From DAMCAP01 sp964370205 (lineage in GTDB: Bacteria > Bacillota > Clostridia > Oscillospirales > Ruminococcaceae): DNA of 49,076 bases. The notes beneath the pieces were generated by a model. That model saw nothing but the letters and a program-made list of their open reading frames with translations. It ran no database searches and was not told the DNA's origin. The position numbers and the translations under genes were made by a program. Position 1 is the stretch's first letter. Each line of letters begins with the position of its first letter. Positions 8,027 through 17,062 of the stretch are shown here, in pieces. Location: contig CAYJIK010000008.1 of NCBI GenBank assembly GCA_964370205.1, forward strand, positions 1 through 49,076, written 5' to 3'.

Positions 8027-10048
8027 TCAATAAAGCAGATACGCATACTCACCAAAGTCCTGTAGCATCATCACTTTACCCATCTTTGCACTTTCCATTC
8101 GCATACTGGTCAAGATGTGTATCATACCAAACGGTACATTGTCCCCCGCCGCCAGAAAGACAGCGTTTAAAATGATATTCTTTATATGACCACCCGAAAG
8201 CTCAAACCTTCGAGAGAGGTAGTCATAATCTATGTCGGTGGTGGGCAGTTCAGGGGGGATTGCGCCTTGCCATATCTCTTTTCTGATGTCAGCTGTGGGG
8301 AGATTAAACTCTATATGGTAGCGTATTCGTCGCATAAAGGCTTCGTCAATGTTCTTTTGGTAGTTTGTGGCTAGGATTACAACACCGTCGTACTCCTCGA
8401 TGCGCTGGAGAATGTAGGACACTTCGGTGTTTGCGTAGCGGTCTTTTGCCTCTTTCACTTCGCTTCGCTTGCCGAATATGGCGTCCGCCTCGTCAAAGAA
8501 CAGTATGACATTGCTCTTTTCAGCGGCTGAGAATATAGCCTCCAGCTTCTTTTCTGTCTCGCCTATATACTTATCCACCACCTGCGACAGATCTACCTTG
8601 TAGATGCGCATGTTGGTAAGGTTGCCTATGATTTGCGCCGCCATGGTCTTGCCTGTGCCGGGAGGGCCGGAGAATAGCGCTGATATATTCTTACCGTAGG
8701 CAAAGCGACTCTCCATGTTCCATTCGTCGTAGACGGTGTGTTTGTAGACGGTGTGGTTACAGAGGTTTGTCAGCTGGCGTTTGCTTTCGTCCAGAAGCTT
8801 TATGTCGTCCAGGGTGTATAAAGTGTCCACCTCTTTGATGTTTGCGTTGGTGGGGAGTTCTATCGAATCGTAGCACATGTCAGAGCAGAGCTTTTTGTCG
8901 ATAGGTCTGCCGAGTGCCTTTTGGTAGGCTAATGACTGCACCGCTTTTTCTATCTCCATCGGGGTTAGCGAGAAGTTAGAACCTTGGTACACACAGTCCA
9001 CATCGTCTTTAATGCCATGCAGTTCGCAAAACTTCTCCCAAAACACTATGCGCTCTGCTCTTGTGTATCTCCCTATGTCAATGCGCATAACCTGTCCGTT
9101 AAACAACGGTGATATGCGGATAGCCGGAGCGGTCATCACAACTGTTTTGATACCTGTCCTGTGAAAATCGGTCAAAAGATCCAGTAGTATGCGTTGTGGG
9201 TCGACATCTCTGATGTGCTCGCCCGACAGGTTGTCCTCGTCCACAGAATGGATGCAAACAGCCGTACCGTAAAGCAAACACTCACGCTTTACTTTGGTTA
9301 TAAGCTTTTTGTACTCTTTACTGTTGATTATACTGTTCCAATCGGCGAATAGCGTTGCAAGTTCTCGTCTTTCGCTTGCTACTTTCAGCAGTAGCTTCTT
9401 TCCGACACCTCGCACGCCTGCTATTTGGAGTATGGAACGTGGCGCTGTGAAGTCTTCAAGATAGGTGTAAATGCTGTCCACGTACCGTTTGCCGACGTAC
9501 ACTTCACGCTCTTCACCGCCGAAGAACATATTCGCCTTACCACTAAGTGCTTCATCGGGGGTGTCGCTACCGCATAGGTAGCCGAGTATACGCTCGTCAG
9601 CACGTAACGGTCTACGAAAGAACGGCACATGCTCGATAGTCTGGGCATTTAACATCACTGATAGAGCGCTAAACTGCGCCTTCATAACGTCAAAGTGTGT
9701 TGTCCCCATCTCCTGCGCACTGCTCAGCACCGATGCGGCAAACTCTATGCTCACACCTTCATAGCCGTTAAGCTCGTGATAGAGTTTGCTCACTCCGTAC
9801 ATGGATATTTCAAGCATAGCTAGGTTAAATACAGCGGTGCTGATGCTGTCGTTGTTTAGATGGTACAGTATGTGAAGGTAACGGTCGGAATACTCTACGT
9901 CATTGTCGGTCAGGTCGTCGTAGTCCTCGTAATCGCCGTGGAGTAGATAGCTGTATTTAAGAGCTATATCTTCTCTGCCGATGTCGATTAGATAGTCATG
10001 GAGCACTTCAAGGGTGTTGTTTTCGATGATGGACAGTATGTTTTTGAT
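8027..10048 (-). CDS. AAA+ ATPase of the contractile injection system (Afp15/PVC15) type
   Basis: A tandem ATPase. The first P-loop (GVRGVGKK) is degenerate. The second is complete: GPPGTGKTMAA, then DKYIGETEKKL, FFDEADAIFGKRSEVK, RYANTEVSYILQR and an arginine-finger region FMRRIRYHIEF. This set of motifs is that of the ATPase found in extracellular contractile injection loci. Known systems place it beside tail-sheath and baseplate genes; none are visible here. The nearest NTG start is GTG 10006, but the only good ribosome site (AGGAGGG at 10053-10059) points to ATC 10046-10048, which adds 14 in-frame residues starting KNILSIIENN. I use that longer form (673 residues). Role inferred. Confidence 0.78.
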   Translation of the reverse strand: MKNILSIIENNTLEVLHDYLIDIGREDIALKYSYLLHGDYEDYDDLTDNDVEYSDRYLHILYHLNNDSISTAVFNLAMLEISMYGVSKLYHELNGYEGVSIEFAASVLSSAQEMGTTHFDVMKAQFSALSVMLNAQTIEHVPFFRRPLRADERILGYLCGSDTPDEALSGKANMFFGGEEREVYVGKRYVDSIYTYLEDFTAPRSILQIAGVRGVGKKLLLKVASERRELATLFADWNSIINSKEYKKLITKVKRECLLYGTAVCIHSVDEDNLSGEHIRDVDPQRILLDLLTDFHRTGIKTVVMTAPAIRISPLFNGQVMRIDIGRYTRAERIVFWEKFCELHGIKDDVDCVYQGSNFSLTPMEIEKAVQSLAYQKALGRPIDKKLCSDMCYDSIELPTNANIKEVDTLYTLDDIKLLDESKRQLTNLCNHTVYKHTVYDEWNMESRFAYGKNISALFSGPPGTGKTMAAQIIGNLTNMRIYKVDLSQVVDKYIGETEKKLEAIFSAAEKSNVILFFDEADAIFGKRSEVKEAKDRYANTEVSYILQRIEEYDGVVILATNYQKNIDEAFMRRIRYHIEFNLPTADIRKEIWQGAIPPELPTTDIDYDYLSRRFELSGGHIKNIILNAVFLAAGDNVPFGMIHILTSMRMESAKMGKVMMLQDFGEYAYLLY

Positions 10049-10075
10049 AGTTATCCCTCCTATGGGTTAGCGGTG

Positions 10076-10107
10076 AAAAGGGACTGCAATGGTTTGCAGT
10101 CCCTTTT
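10076..10107 (-). terminator. Terminator of the giant lipoprotein gene
   Basis: A near-perfect hairpin with AAAAGGGACTGCA / TGCAGTCCCTTTT arms, lying 18 bases after the stop of the minus-strand lipoprotein and before the ATPase gene. Confidence 0.75.
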
Positions 10108-10124
10108 ATGATTTGTTGGGTGGG

Positions 10125-13100
10125 TTAGATAACAGGCTGGTTTTCTACGATAATTTCCGAGTATACACCGGAATACTTTGTGTTTTCACCTTCGCCTATT
10201 GCCATCCTGATGTAATAGGTTGCGGCCGGAATTGCATCGGTGTTTGTTATTGTGCTGAGAGTAACCGTTTTGTCAGCATTAATCGTTGCTGTAACAGCGT
10301 CATGTGGCTCAGTTGTGTCATTGCTTGCATACACCTCAATTTTAGCTCCATCAGGTATAGTGTACTGCGATGTGAAACTGACAGAATTAGCTGTATCCTC
10401 TGCTTTTGTCAATGTAATGGAAGTTTTTTTGTTGTCAAACACTACATCTTGAACATGATCTGTCGTGAAGGTAAGAGTGTACCTGTCTATTACATACGTA
10501 TTCTGATAAGCCAACAACAAATCAAATTCGCTGTTGTTAGTCAAATTGTTTGGAAACACAAAGCTTATAACATTACCGTTAAGTGTAGCAGTTGCGCCAA
10601 TATCATCAGACACAACTGATCCAATGCCTTTTTCTCTCACTAAAAAGGTCTTTTCAACGCCCAAGACATCGGGATTGTTTATATAGATGCTTGCTTTCTT
10701 CATGTTCGTCGAGTCAATTATTGCATGGCTATTTAATGAAAGTGTTGGATCCTCTATGCGTATTGCTACCCTTGGACTTACAATTTTACCGGGCTCTTCT
10801 ACTGTTATGTATAGATCCCCTGTCGGTATATCGTATCCTGATTGGGTTCTTTTTATTGTAAGTGTTTTTGTAGTAGCATTGTATGTCGCTGCAATCGACG
10901 TATATACACCTCCGCTTTCTGAAAGATAAACTACAAATTCTGTACCGTCAGGGTAAGTCAAATCTGTGATAGTTTCAGTGTTGCTATCAAAAGTCGCTTT
11001 GATGATGGTCTGCGGTGTCAGCGGTGTAGAGAGAGGATCTACCGCTATTATCTCTACTCGGGTGTTGTTTTCCGCTTTGTCCTGCTCTTTTAGAGCTATG
11101 AAGAAGCGGTCGTCCTCGTTGATTGCACCATCAGTTGTGATGGTCAGTGTGCCTTCGCCACCTGTGTAGTCGTACTCTACTGCCGCTACCGTGGTGGTGT
11201 CCGTAGTGTCATTACTGCCGTACACGTTAAACTCGGTGTCTGCTCCGTACGGCAAGCCTGTTATTACAAGCGACTTAGCATCAATGCTCGCCTTGGTTAT
11301 GGACGTGTTTTCAAGATTAAGCGGTTGTGACACAGGGTCGGCTACTGTTATTACAGCACGTGTACTGTTTGGCAGCTTGCCTGCTTCGGTTACGACGACA
11401 TGGAAGGCCGTTCCTGCCACTATTGCGCTTTCGCTTGTAATGGTCAGTGTGTTACCTGTGTATGTTGTGGTTATACCTGCCATTGTTGCAGTTTCACCGG
11501 GTGTTGCGTATACGTCGAAAGTAGTGCCGTCCGCATAGGCCAGACCTGTGATATCAACGCTTACGCTACTGATACCTGCCTTTGTGACAGTTGCATCTGC
11601 CATCGCCTCGGTGACAGGGTCAGCTAACGTAATAACTGTTCGAGCAGCGGTTGGTAGTTTACCTGCCTCAGTTACGACTATATAGAGTATAGTACCGTTA
11701 CTCAGATAGGAGCTATCGGTGGTAGCAATTGTCAGTATGCCACCTGAATATTCTGTGCTTATACCTGCCATTGTTGCAGTTTCACCGGGTGTTGCGTATA
11801 CGTCGAAAGTAGTGCCGTCCGCATAGGCCAGACCTGTGATATCAACGCTTACGCTACTGATACCTGCCTTTGTGACAGTTGCATCTGCCATCGCCTCGGT
11901 GACAGGGTCTGTTACTGTAAGCGCTACTCTTGAGCTTTCGCCTAGGTCATCGGTTTTTGCAGTCAGGTAGTATGTCGATGTAGGTAGTACAGCATTGTCA
12001 GCGGTGGAGATGGTTACAGTGCTTCCCGACTGAGTTGCTACCATGTTTGTCATAGCTTCGATTGCACCTTCGGTAGCGTAAACTGTCCATGTCCACTCTT
12101 GTGCGGGTGTTAAAAGTGGGAAGTCTGCGGATATGGAGGTTGTGAGAGCCTTGGTTACTACTGTTTCTGTAAATGTCGGGGCGGACGCTGTAGGGTCAGT
12201 GACTACCACGTCTGCACGTGTGCTCTCGCCCAGCATGTCGCCGTCTTGAGTGAAGGTTATCCAGTATGTTTCCGCTAGTAACGGTGTTTTGTCGGTGGTG
12301 GCTAGGGTAAGGGCTGTGCCTGATGTTGTTACTGTCAGATTAGTTATAGCGGCGGAAGTTGAGCTATCACTGTAGACTTTCCACGTGCCTGCGTTCGCAA
12401 TCTCTGCTGACAAGGTGAACGCCGCACTTGTGGAAGATTTCAAATCTTTCTCAGCTGTATTTATGCTGAACTGAGGAGCGGTTGACGGATTTCGTACTGT
12501 TAAAGCAATCGCTTCACTCTCGCTGAAGTTGGGCTCTGTGGCGGTGACATAGTACACGCCCGGCAACAGCATTACACTAGAGGTTTTAGAACTGATGGTG
12601 AGTGTCACACCGCTCACAGTGACATTTGCAAGTGTGCTTACTAATGGGGTTGGTTCTACCGCTGAGTAGATCTGCCATTTTGTGTCCAGTGCAGGGGTTG
12701 TTGTCAATGTGAACTCGACAGAGCTTTCTTCGAGAGAACTCTTGGATTTTGTTGTGTCTCCTTCGAAGGTAGGCACAGATGTTTGACCTGCTGTGGAAAC
12801 GCTTACCAACGCAGTCTCACTTCTCATGCTACTACTGCCGTAACTTACCACACAGTAGTAGAAATGTTCGCCAACGGTTAAAGTGGTGGGTATTTCAAAT
12901 GCGGCGGCTGTGGCGCTTTCAATAATCGTGCCTGCCATGGTTGTTTTCGAGGTAGTGCTGTACCACTGATATGTAAGTGTTCCGCTTGGGAAGGAGGTTG
13001 CGGCAACTGTCAGCGCCGGCGGTGTTGTGCCGTAGCTGTAACTTGTGTCATCGGGCTGGTCTGTGATTGTTATCTCGGTACCTGCGAGAAGGTCAACCGA

Positions 13101-14774
13101 CAGATACATAAGTGGGTCACTTGGATCGCCGCTGTCAAAGAAGAATACGTAGTTGTCAGGACGTTCAAGGACAGTCACAAAGGCGTTTTCGCCCAGTTCA
13201 ACTTCGTTGTCGGTATCTATGTAGCCGATGCCACTGATATCACGGTCGTCGGTGAACCAGTTTAGGAAGTTGTCGCCATTTGCGTCGTCTATCATCTGGT
13301 TGTAGGTCATATCACGGTGGGCGGTGCTGGTGCTACCGAACTTCGAGAAGGTCGGGGAGCCGTCGCCACTGCGTGTCGTGTCCTTATAGATGCTCATGCT
13401 TTCGCCGGAGCTTAAATCGTAGTCGTAAAGGTCGTCTGTGGTGAATCGTACCACTTCAAAGTCGCTGCCTGATACAGAGGTTGAATAGCTGGAACCTGCT
13501 CCGGTGAAGCTTGTCGGCATAACGAATGCTATGACATCGCCGTCGTTGCCGGGGGCGGTTAGGAATGTATGCTCCTCACCGGGGGCTATGTGTAGTATGT
13601 CCTCAACTTCGCTACCGTCAGCATTAAAGCGCAGTTCCAGCAGGTCATACTCATACTCTTCTGCAAGCACAACCTTGTAGGTCTGACCATTTGTTAGCCC
13701 TGTTATCTCGCCATCGGTGACTGCTACCATATCTTCAAGGCGTGTTGTTAGTCCGCCTCCGTCACGAGGGTAGTATATCTGCTCGTTGCTACGGCCTACT
13801 TCAACTTTGTAGAAGCCATCGTCCAGGTCGGTGATGGTGCTGTTAGCGGCTCTGCCCTCACTGCCCGAGGCAAGTGTGACACGTGTAGCGTCAGGGTTTA
13901 TATAGCCGTCATCGTCGTCATCGTCATAACTGCTGTCGTCAAAGTCGACATCTATGACGGTATCGTCAGAGTAGTCACGGAAGTTGTTTACAGTTCCTTC
14001 GCCTGTGATGTCCGAATCATCGTAGGCAGTAAGTGTGGATACGTGGGAGCTTGACGAGATGTCAAGGTAGGTCATTGCGTTTAGGGTGAGTGAATCAAGT
14101 TTGCTGTTTAAAAGGTCAAGGTTTACAAATATGTAGATGGAGTCTTTGGTCTCCACGTTTTTAAAGCCTTCGTATGAGCTGCTAAGACCTTGTTCAGACA
14201 GCACTGCCGGCGATTGCACGGTAGTTCTTTCGATGGTGGTATTGCCGCCTGCTATAACACGGACAGGATCGCCGCCGTTTTTGTAGATTTCAAGCAGTGC
14301 TATAGTACAGTTTTGGAGTAGGATGGAGTCCTGTCCGCCACCGTTTATGATAACCTTTTGAGCGTTTACACCTGTAAGCGTAACATCGCCTTCGCCTACA
14401 AGGTTGCTGATTGTGACGCTGTTATAACTGCCGGACGGTATTATCTGCCCGGGTATGTTTATCACCACATCTGAGGAAGTGGGTGTGGGTTGTGGAGTGG
14501 GTACCGGTGTGGTCACCGGTATAGTAGGCGTAGATGTTGGGATGGGTGTTGCTGTGGGAGCGGGGGTTGGGGTTGGAATGGTAGTGGGCGGTGTCGGAGT
14601 TGCCGTGGTAGGTTGGTAGGTCGGCGTAGGCACCGGTGTAGCCACTATTGTGGGCGCAGGTGTAGTGGGAAGTATCGGCACGGTGGTGGACGGAGTGGGA
14701 TCTTTCCTAAAGCACCCCGTAAAGCTACCTACCACAAGTGTGAGTGACAACGCCAAAGCTAGAAATCTTTTCAT
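10125..14774 (-). CDS. Giant repeat-rich surface lipoprotein
   Basis: 1549 residues. A lipoprotein signal peptide ends at Cys21 (GSFTGC). A Pro/Thr-rich wall-spanning linker covers about residues 28-100. A stretch of short beta strands resembling a right-handed beta-helix follows to about 280, ending in an acidic DDDDDD patch. An Ig-like domain lies near 570-665 (LTYQWYSTTS, YYCVVSYGSS). After it come about nine related beta repeats of roughly 90-100 residues, each ending in a VTDP-like motif. Two of these units share 151 identical bases. No sortase, SLH or catalytic motif is visible. It probably displays an adhesive or binding stalk from the membrane; substrate unknown. The neighbouring ATPase shares its strand, but the terminator between them argues against one transcript. 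Confidence 0.88.
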   Translation of the reverse strand: MKRFLALALSLTLVVGSFTGCFRKDPTPSTTVPILPTTPAPTIVATPVPTPTYQPTTATPTPPTTIPTPTPAPTATPIPTSTPTIPVTTPVPTPQPTPTSSDVVINIPGQIIPSGSYNSVTISNLVGEGDVTLTGVNAQKVIINGGGQDSILLQNCTIALLEIYKNGGDPVRVIAGGNTTIERTTVQSPAVLSEQGLSSSYEGFKNVETKDSIYIFVNLDLLNSKLDSLTLNAMTYLDISSSSHVSTLTAYDDSDITGEGTVNNFRDYSDDTVIDVDFDDSSYDDDDDDGYINPDATRVTLASGSEGRAANSTITDLDDGFYKVEVGRSNEQIYYPRDGGGLTTRLEDMVAVTDGEITGLTNGQTYKVVLAEEYEYDLLELRFNADGSEVEDILHIAPGEEHTFLTAPGNDGDVIAFVMPTSFTGAGSSYSTSVSGSDFEVVRFTTDDLYDYDLSSGESMSIYKDTTRSGDGSPTFSKFGSTSTAHRDMTYNQMIDDANGDNFLNWFTDDRDISGIGYIDTDNEVELGENAFVTVLERPDNYVFFFDSGDPSDPLMYLSVDLLAGTEITITDQPDDTSYSYGTTPPALTVAATSFPSGTLTYQWYSTTSKTTMAGTIIESATAAAFEIPTTLTVGEHFYYCVVSYGSSSMRSETALVSVSTAGQTSVPTFEGDTTKSKSSLEESSVEFTLTTTPALDTKWQIYSAVEPTPLVSTLANVTVSGVTLTISSKTSSVMLLPGVYYVTATEPNFSESEAIALTVRNPSTAPQFSINTAEKDLKSSTSAAFTLSAEIANAGTWKVYSDSSTSAAITNLTVTTSGTALTLATTDKTPLLAETYWITFTQDGDMLGESTRADVVVTDPTASAPTFTETVVTKALTTSISADFPLLTPAQEWTWTVYATEGAIEAMTNMVATQSGSTVTISTADNAVLPTSTYYLTAKTDDLGESSRVALTVTDPVTEAMADATVTKAGISSVSVDITGLAYADGTTFDVYATPGETATMAGISTEYSGGILTIATTDSSYLSNGTILYIVVTEAGKLPTAARTVITLADPVTEAMADATVTKAGISSVSVDITGLAYADGTTFDVYATPGETATMAGITTTYTGNTLTITSESAIVAGTAFHVVVTEAGKLPNSTRAVITVADPVSQPLNLENTSITKASIDAKSLVITGLPYGADTEFNVYGSNDTTDTTTVAAVEYDYTGGEGTLTITTDGAINEDDRFFIALKEQDKAENNTRVEIIAVDPLSTPLTPQTIIKATFDSNTETITDLTYPDGTEFVVYLSESGGVYTSIAATYNATTKTLTIKRTQSGYDIPTGDLYITVEEPGKIVSPRVAIRIEDPTLSLNSHAIIDSTNMKKASIYINNPDVLGVEKTFLVREKGIGSVVSDDIGATATLNGNVISFVFPNNLTNNSEFDLLLAYQNTYVIDRYTLTFTTDHVQDVVFDNKKTSITLTKAEDTANSVSFTSQYTIPDGAKIEVYASNDTTEPHDAVTATINADKTVTLSTITNTDAIPAATYYIRMAIGEGENTKYSGVYSEIIVENQPVI
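11471..11621 (-). repeat. Exact 151-bp direct repeat, copy 1
   Basis: Identical base for base to 11759-11909, in frame, with a period of 288 bp (96 codons). It encodes part of the AMADATVTKAG beta-repeat units. Confidence 0.93.
11759..11909 (-). repeat. Exact 151-bp direct repeat, copy 2
   Basis: Partner of 11471-11621. The absence of silent differences points to a recent duplication or to gene conversion between neighbouring repeat units. Confidence 0.93.
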
Positions 14775-14923
14775 GTCAAACCGTTCCTTTCTATGTGTGT
14801 AACATATATACAGTCGTTAAAATATCCTTGTAAAGCAAAAATATCCACATAAAACCACACAGGCAATGCGCAAAGACGTAAAATAGATAAACCTGTAGGT
14901 CGAGTGCAAACTTATACATGTTT

Positions 14924-14952
14924 ATAATAGGCTAAATATAGCTAAAAGTCAA
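14924..14952 (-). promoter_or_regulatory. Sigma-A promoter of the giant lipoprotein gene
   Basis: Minus-strand TTGACT (947-952 of this kilobase) with a 17-base spacer to TATTAT (924-929). The transcript would carry a leader of roughly 140 bases. AAAGGAACGG precedes the ATG. Confidence 0.6.
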
Positions 14953-15042
14953 TGTTATGGGACGAAATGTAGCTTTGTGGGCTGTTTTGTCGGGCAGTGG
15001 GTATAATGACAGGGTGACGGTGGCTATGTGCTCGGCTCTCTA

Positions 15043-15192
15043 GGTAGCGTAAACAGCACAGTCGCAGGCAGAAGCCATCTGTCCAAGGGACAGAAAGAAA
15101 TGGGGACTCAGCCCAAAGTCTGAGTCCCCATTTCTTAGTCGGTGCTGTGCACCGACATGGCTTCTGCCATCAACAATTCTGTTTACTCTACC
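15043..15192 (+). repeat. Cloverleaf palindrome repeat, copy 1
   Basis: A 150-bp element. Outer inverted arms GGTAGCGTAAACAG / CTGTTTACTCTACC and an inner 12-bp pair (15067-15078 with 15157-15168) enclose three hairpins: CTGTCC/GGGACAG (15079-15093), a long variable stem (about 15094-15136) and GTCGGTGC/GCACCGAC (15138-15156). Ten bases between outer and inner arms are unpaired in this copy. The rest of the 14775-15502 gene-free interval holds promoters and a 10-N gap. Confidence 0.88.
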
Positions 15193-15226
15193 GACCCGAT
15201 GCCCAATAACCGCAACGGTAAAACCA

Positions 15227-15236
15227 NNNNNNNNNN
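15227..15236. other. Assembly gap (10 N)
   Basis: Ten undetermined bases close to the first cloverleaf repeat; such palindromes and multi-copy sequences often break assemblies. Confidence 0.97.
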
Positions 15237-15395
15237 ACTCCGCCAAACGTGTCTGCCCCCTTTTTTTTGTGGGGCCTGTCACCGTAATGGGCTTGGGCGG
15301 GCTAGGGGGTTGTTAACGCTACCGACCGGTTGCCGACTCACGGAACCGGTCAAAGCAGTTTTACGCTATTTTCTCTACATTTTCGCGGTTTGGTG

Positions 15396-15423
15396 TTGTT
15401 TTTGGCACAATTTGTGCTATAAT
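15396..15423 (+). promoter_or_regulatory. Promoter of glyQS
   Basis: TTGTTT, 16-base spacer, TATAAT (15418-15423), about 80 bases before the glyQS start. The leader is too short for a T-box. Confidence 0.55.
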
Positions 15424-15502
15424 AACATTTAAATATATTAACAGACGAAAAATACAGGTAGTTTCAGCACTGCCATACAAAATAGAAAGGCATGATAACA
15501 GT

Positions 15503-16900
15503 ATGAAAAACAACGAAAAATCTATGGACGTTTTAGTGTCGCTGTCCAAGCGGAGAGGTTTTGTGTATGCAGGCTCGGAAATCTACGGTGGCCTTGCAAA
15601 CAGTTGGGACTACGGCCCTCTCGGTATAGAGATGCTTCGCAACATCAAAAAAGCGTGGTGGCAGAAGTTTATACAGGAAAGCCCCTACAATGTCGGTATC
15701 GAGAGTGCTATGCTGATGAATCCGCAGGTTTGGGTAGCGTCGGGACACGTTGTAAATTTTAATGACCCGTTAATCGACTGTAAAACCTGTAAAATGCGCT
15801 ACAGAGCTGATACACTTATAGAGAACTTTAACAAGGCAAAGGGCGAAGTATTTGAAGCGGATGGCATGAATTCAGACGAACTTTCCTACTATATTAAAGA
15901 TAACGCTGTCCCCTGCCCCTCCTGCGGTAGCAACGACTTCACCGATATCCGCAAATTCAACATGATGTTTAAGACCTACCAAGGTGTCACCGAGGACAGC
16001 AGTACAGAGATTTATCTGCGGCCCGAAACGGCTCAAGGTATGTTTGTGAACTTTAAGAATGTGCAGCGTACTACACGCAAAAAGCTACCGTTTGGTATTG
16101 GACAGACGGGCAAGAGCTTTAGAAACGAGATAACACCCGGCAACTTTATATTCCGCACCCGTGAGTTTGAGCAGATGGAGCTTGAGTTTTTCTGTGAGCC
16201 GGGAACGGAACTTGAGTGGTTTGACTATTGGAGAGCTTTCTGCAAAGATTGGCTGACCTCTCTGGGTATAAGCGATGAAAACCTGCGACTTCGTGACCAC
16301 GAGAAGGAAAAGCTGTCCCACTATTCAAACGCAACCACTGACATCGAATACCTCTTCCCCTTTGGCTGGGGAGAGCTTTGGGGTGTTGCATCACGTACTG
16401 ACTACGACTTGAAGGTACACGCTGAAGCTTCGTCGCAAGACCTCACCTACTTTGACCAAGAAAAAAACGAGCACTACCTCCCCTACTGCATAGAACCTGC
16501 CGTGGGTGTCAACAGAATAATGCTCGCCATGATGGTAGACGCCTACGACGAGGAAATCGTGGACGCTGAGAAGAACGACTTGCGTACTGTCTTGCACCTA
16601 CATCCTGCTATTGCGCCGTTTAAGTGCGCAGTGCTACCACTGTCCAAAAAGCTGTCCGACGAAGCAGAAGCTCTTTACTTCTCTCTGAAGAAGGACTTTA
16701 TGTGTGACTACGACGACTCCGGCTCTATAGGCAAGCGCTACCGCCGACAGGACGAGATAGGCACACCCTACTGCATAACCTACGACTTCGACTCTGTCAC
16801 AGACGGCGCTGTCACAGTCCGTGACAGGGATACAATGGAACAACAGCGCATAAAAATAGAAGATATAAAGGACTTTTTGACTAAACATATTCAGTTTTAG
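15503..16900 (+). CDS. glyQS: Glycyl-tRNA synthetase, alpha2 type
   Basis: Charges tRNA-Gly with glycine. It is a single-chain class II enzyme of 465 residues, the homodimeric type. The opening RRGFVYAGSEIYGGLANSWDYGPLG is typical of the family (seen here as RRGFVYAGSEI then YGGLANSWDYGPLG). A CxxC pair in DCKTC and another in CPSCG suggest a zinc-binding insertion. Class II motif 2 lies around KSFRNEITPGNFIFRTREF, and motif 3 around AVGVNRIMLAMM. GAAAGG lies about 13 bases before the ATG. No T-box is visible upstream, unlike many Bacillus relatives. Confidence 0.96.
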   Translation: MKNNEKSMDVLVSLSKRRGFVYAGSEIYGGLANSWDYGPLGIEMLRNIKKAWWQKFIQESPYNVGIESAMLMNPQVWVASGHVVNFNDPLIDCKTCKMRYRADTLIENFNKAKGEVFEADGMNSDELSYYIKDNAVPCPSCGSNDFTDIRKFNMMFKTYQGVTEDSSTEIYLRPETAQGMFVNFKNVQRTTRKKLPFGIGQTGKSFRNEITPGNFIFRTREFEQMELEFFCEPGTELEWFDYWRAFCKDWLTSLGISDENLRLRDHEKEKLSHYSNATTDIEYLFPFGWGELWGVASRTDYDLKVHAEASSQDLTYFDQEKNEHYLPYCIEPAVGVNRIMLAMMVDAYDEEIVDAEKNDLRTVLHLHPAIAPFKCAVLPLSKKLSDEAEALYFSLKKDFMCDYDDSGSIGKRYRRQDEIGTPYCITYDFDSVTDGAVTVRDRDTMEQQRIKIEDIKDFLTKHIQF

Positions 16901-17062
16901 CGGAGCGAAAAGAGTGTAATGCGCTCTTTCCAAAGTGTGATCTTTCCTTGTAGAGTGTTGAGATGCTCTAACAAGAATGTGTAACATTTTGTGACAAAGA
17001 CGACGCCACTAAGACTTGTTCTGTCGCCAAAAGGTCACACTTTACGCTAAAGGAATGATGAA

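Noticed and set aside
10125..14774. Sortase-anchored or SLH-anchored protein
   Set aside because: The protein ends in a plain beta repeat without LPxTG, membrane helix or SLH domain; the only anchor is the N-terminal lipid.
15043..15192. tRNA or tmRNA because of the cloverleaf shape
   Set aside because: The element is about 150 bp, has no T-loop, anticodon arm or acceptor end, its arms are 35 bp long, and its sequence changes from copy to copy.
15237..15502. T-box leader for glyQS
   Set aside because: The promoter leaves only about 80 bases of leader, and no GGGTGG-type T-box or terminator is present.
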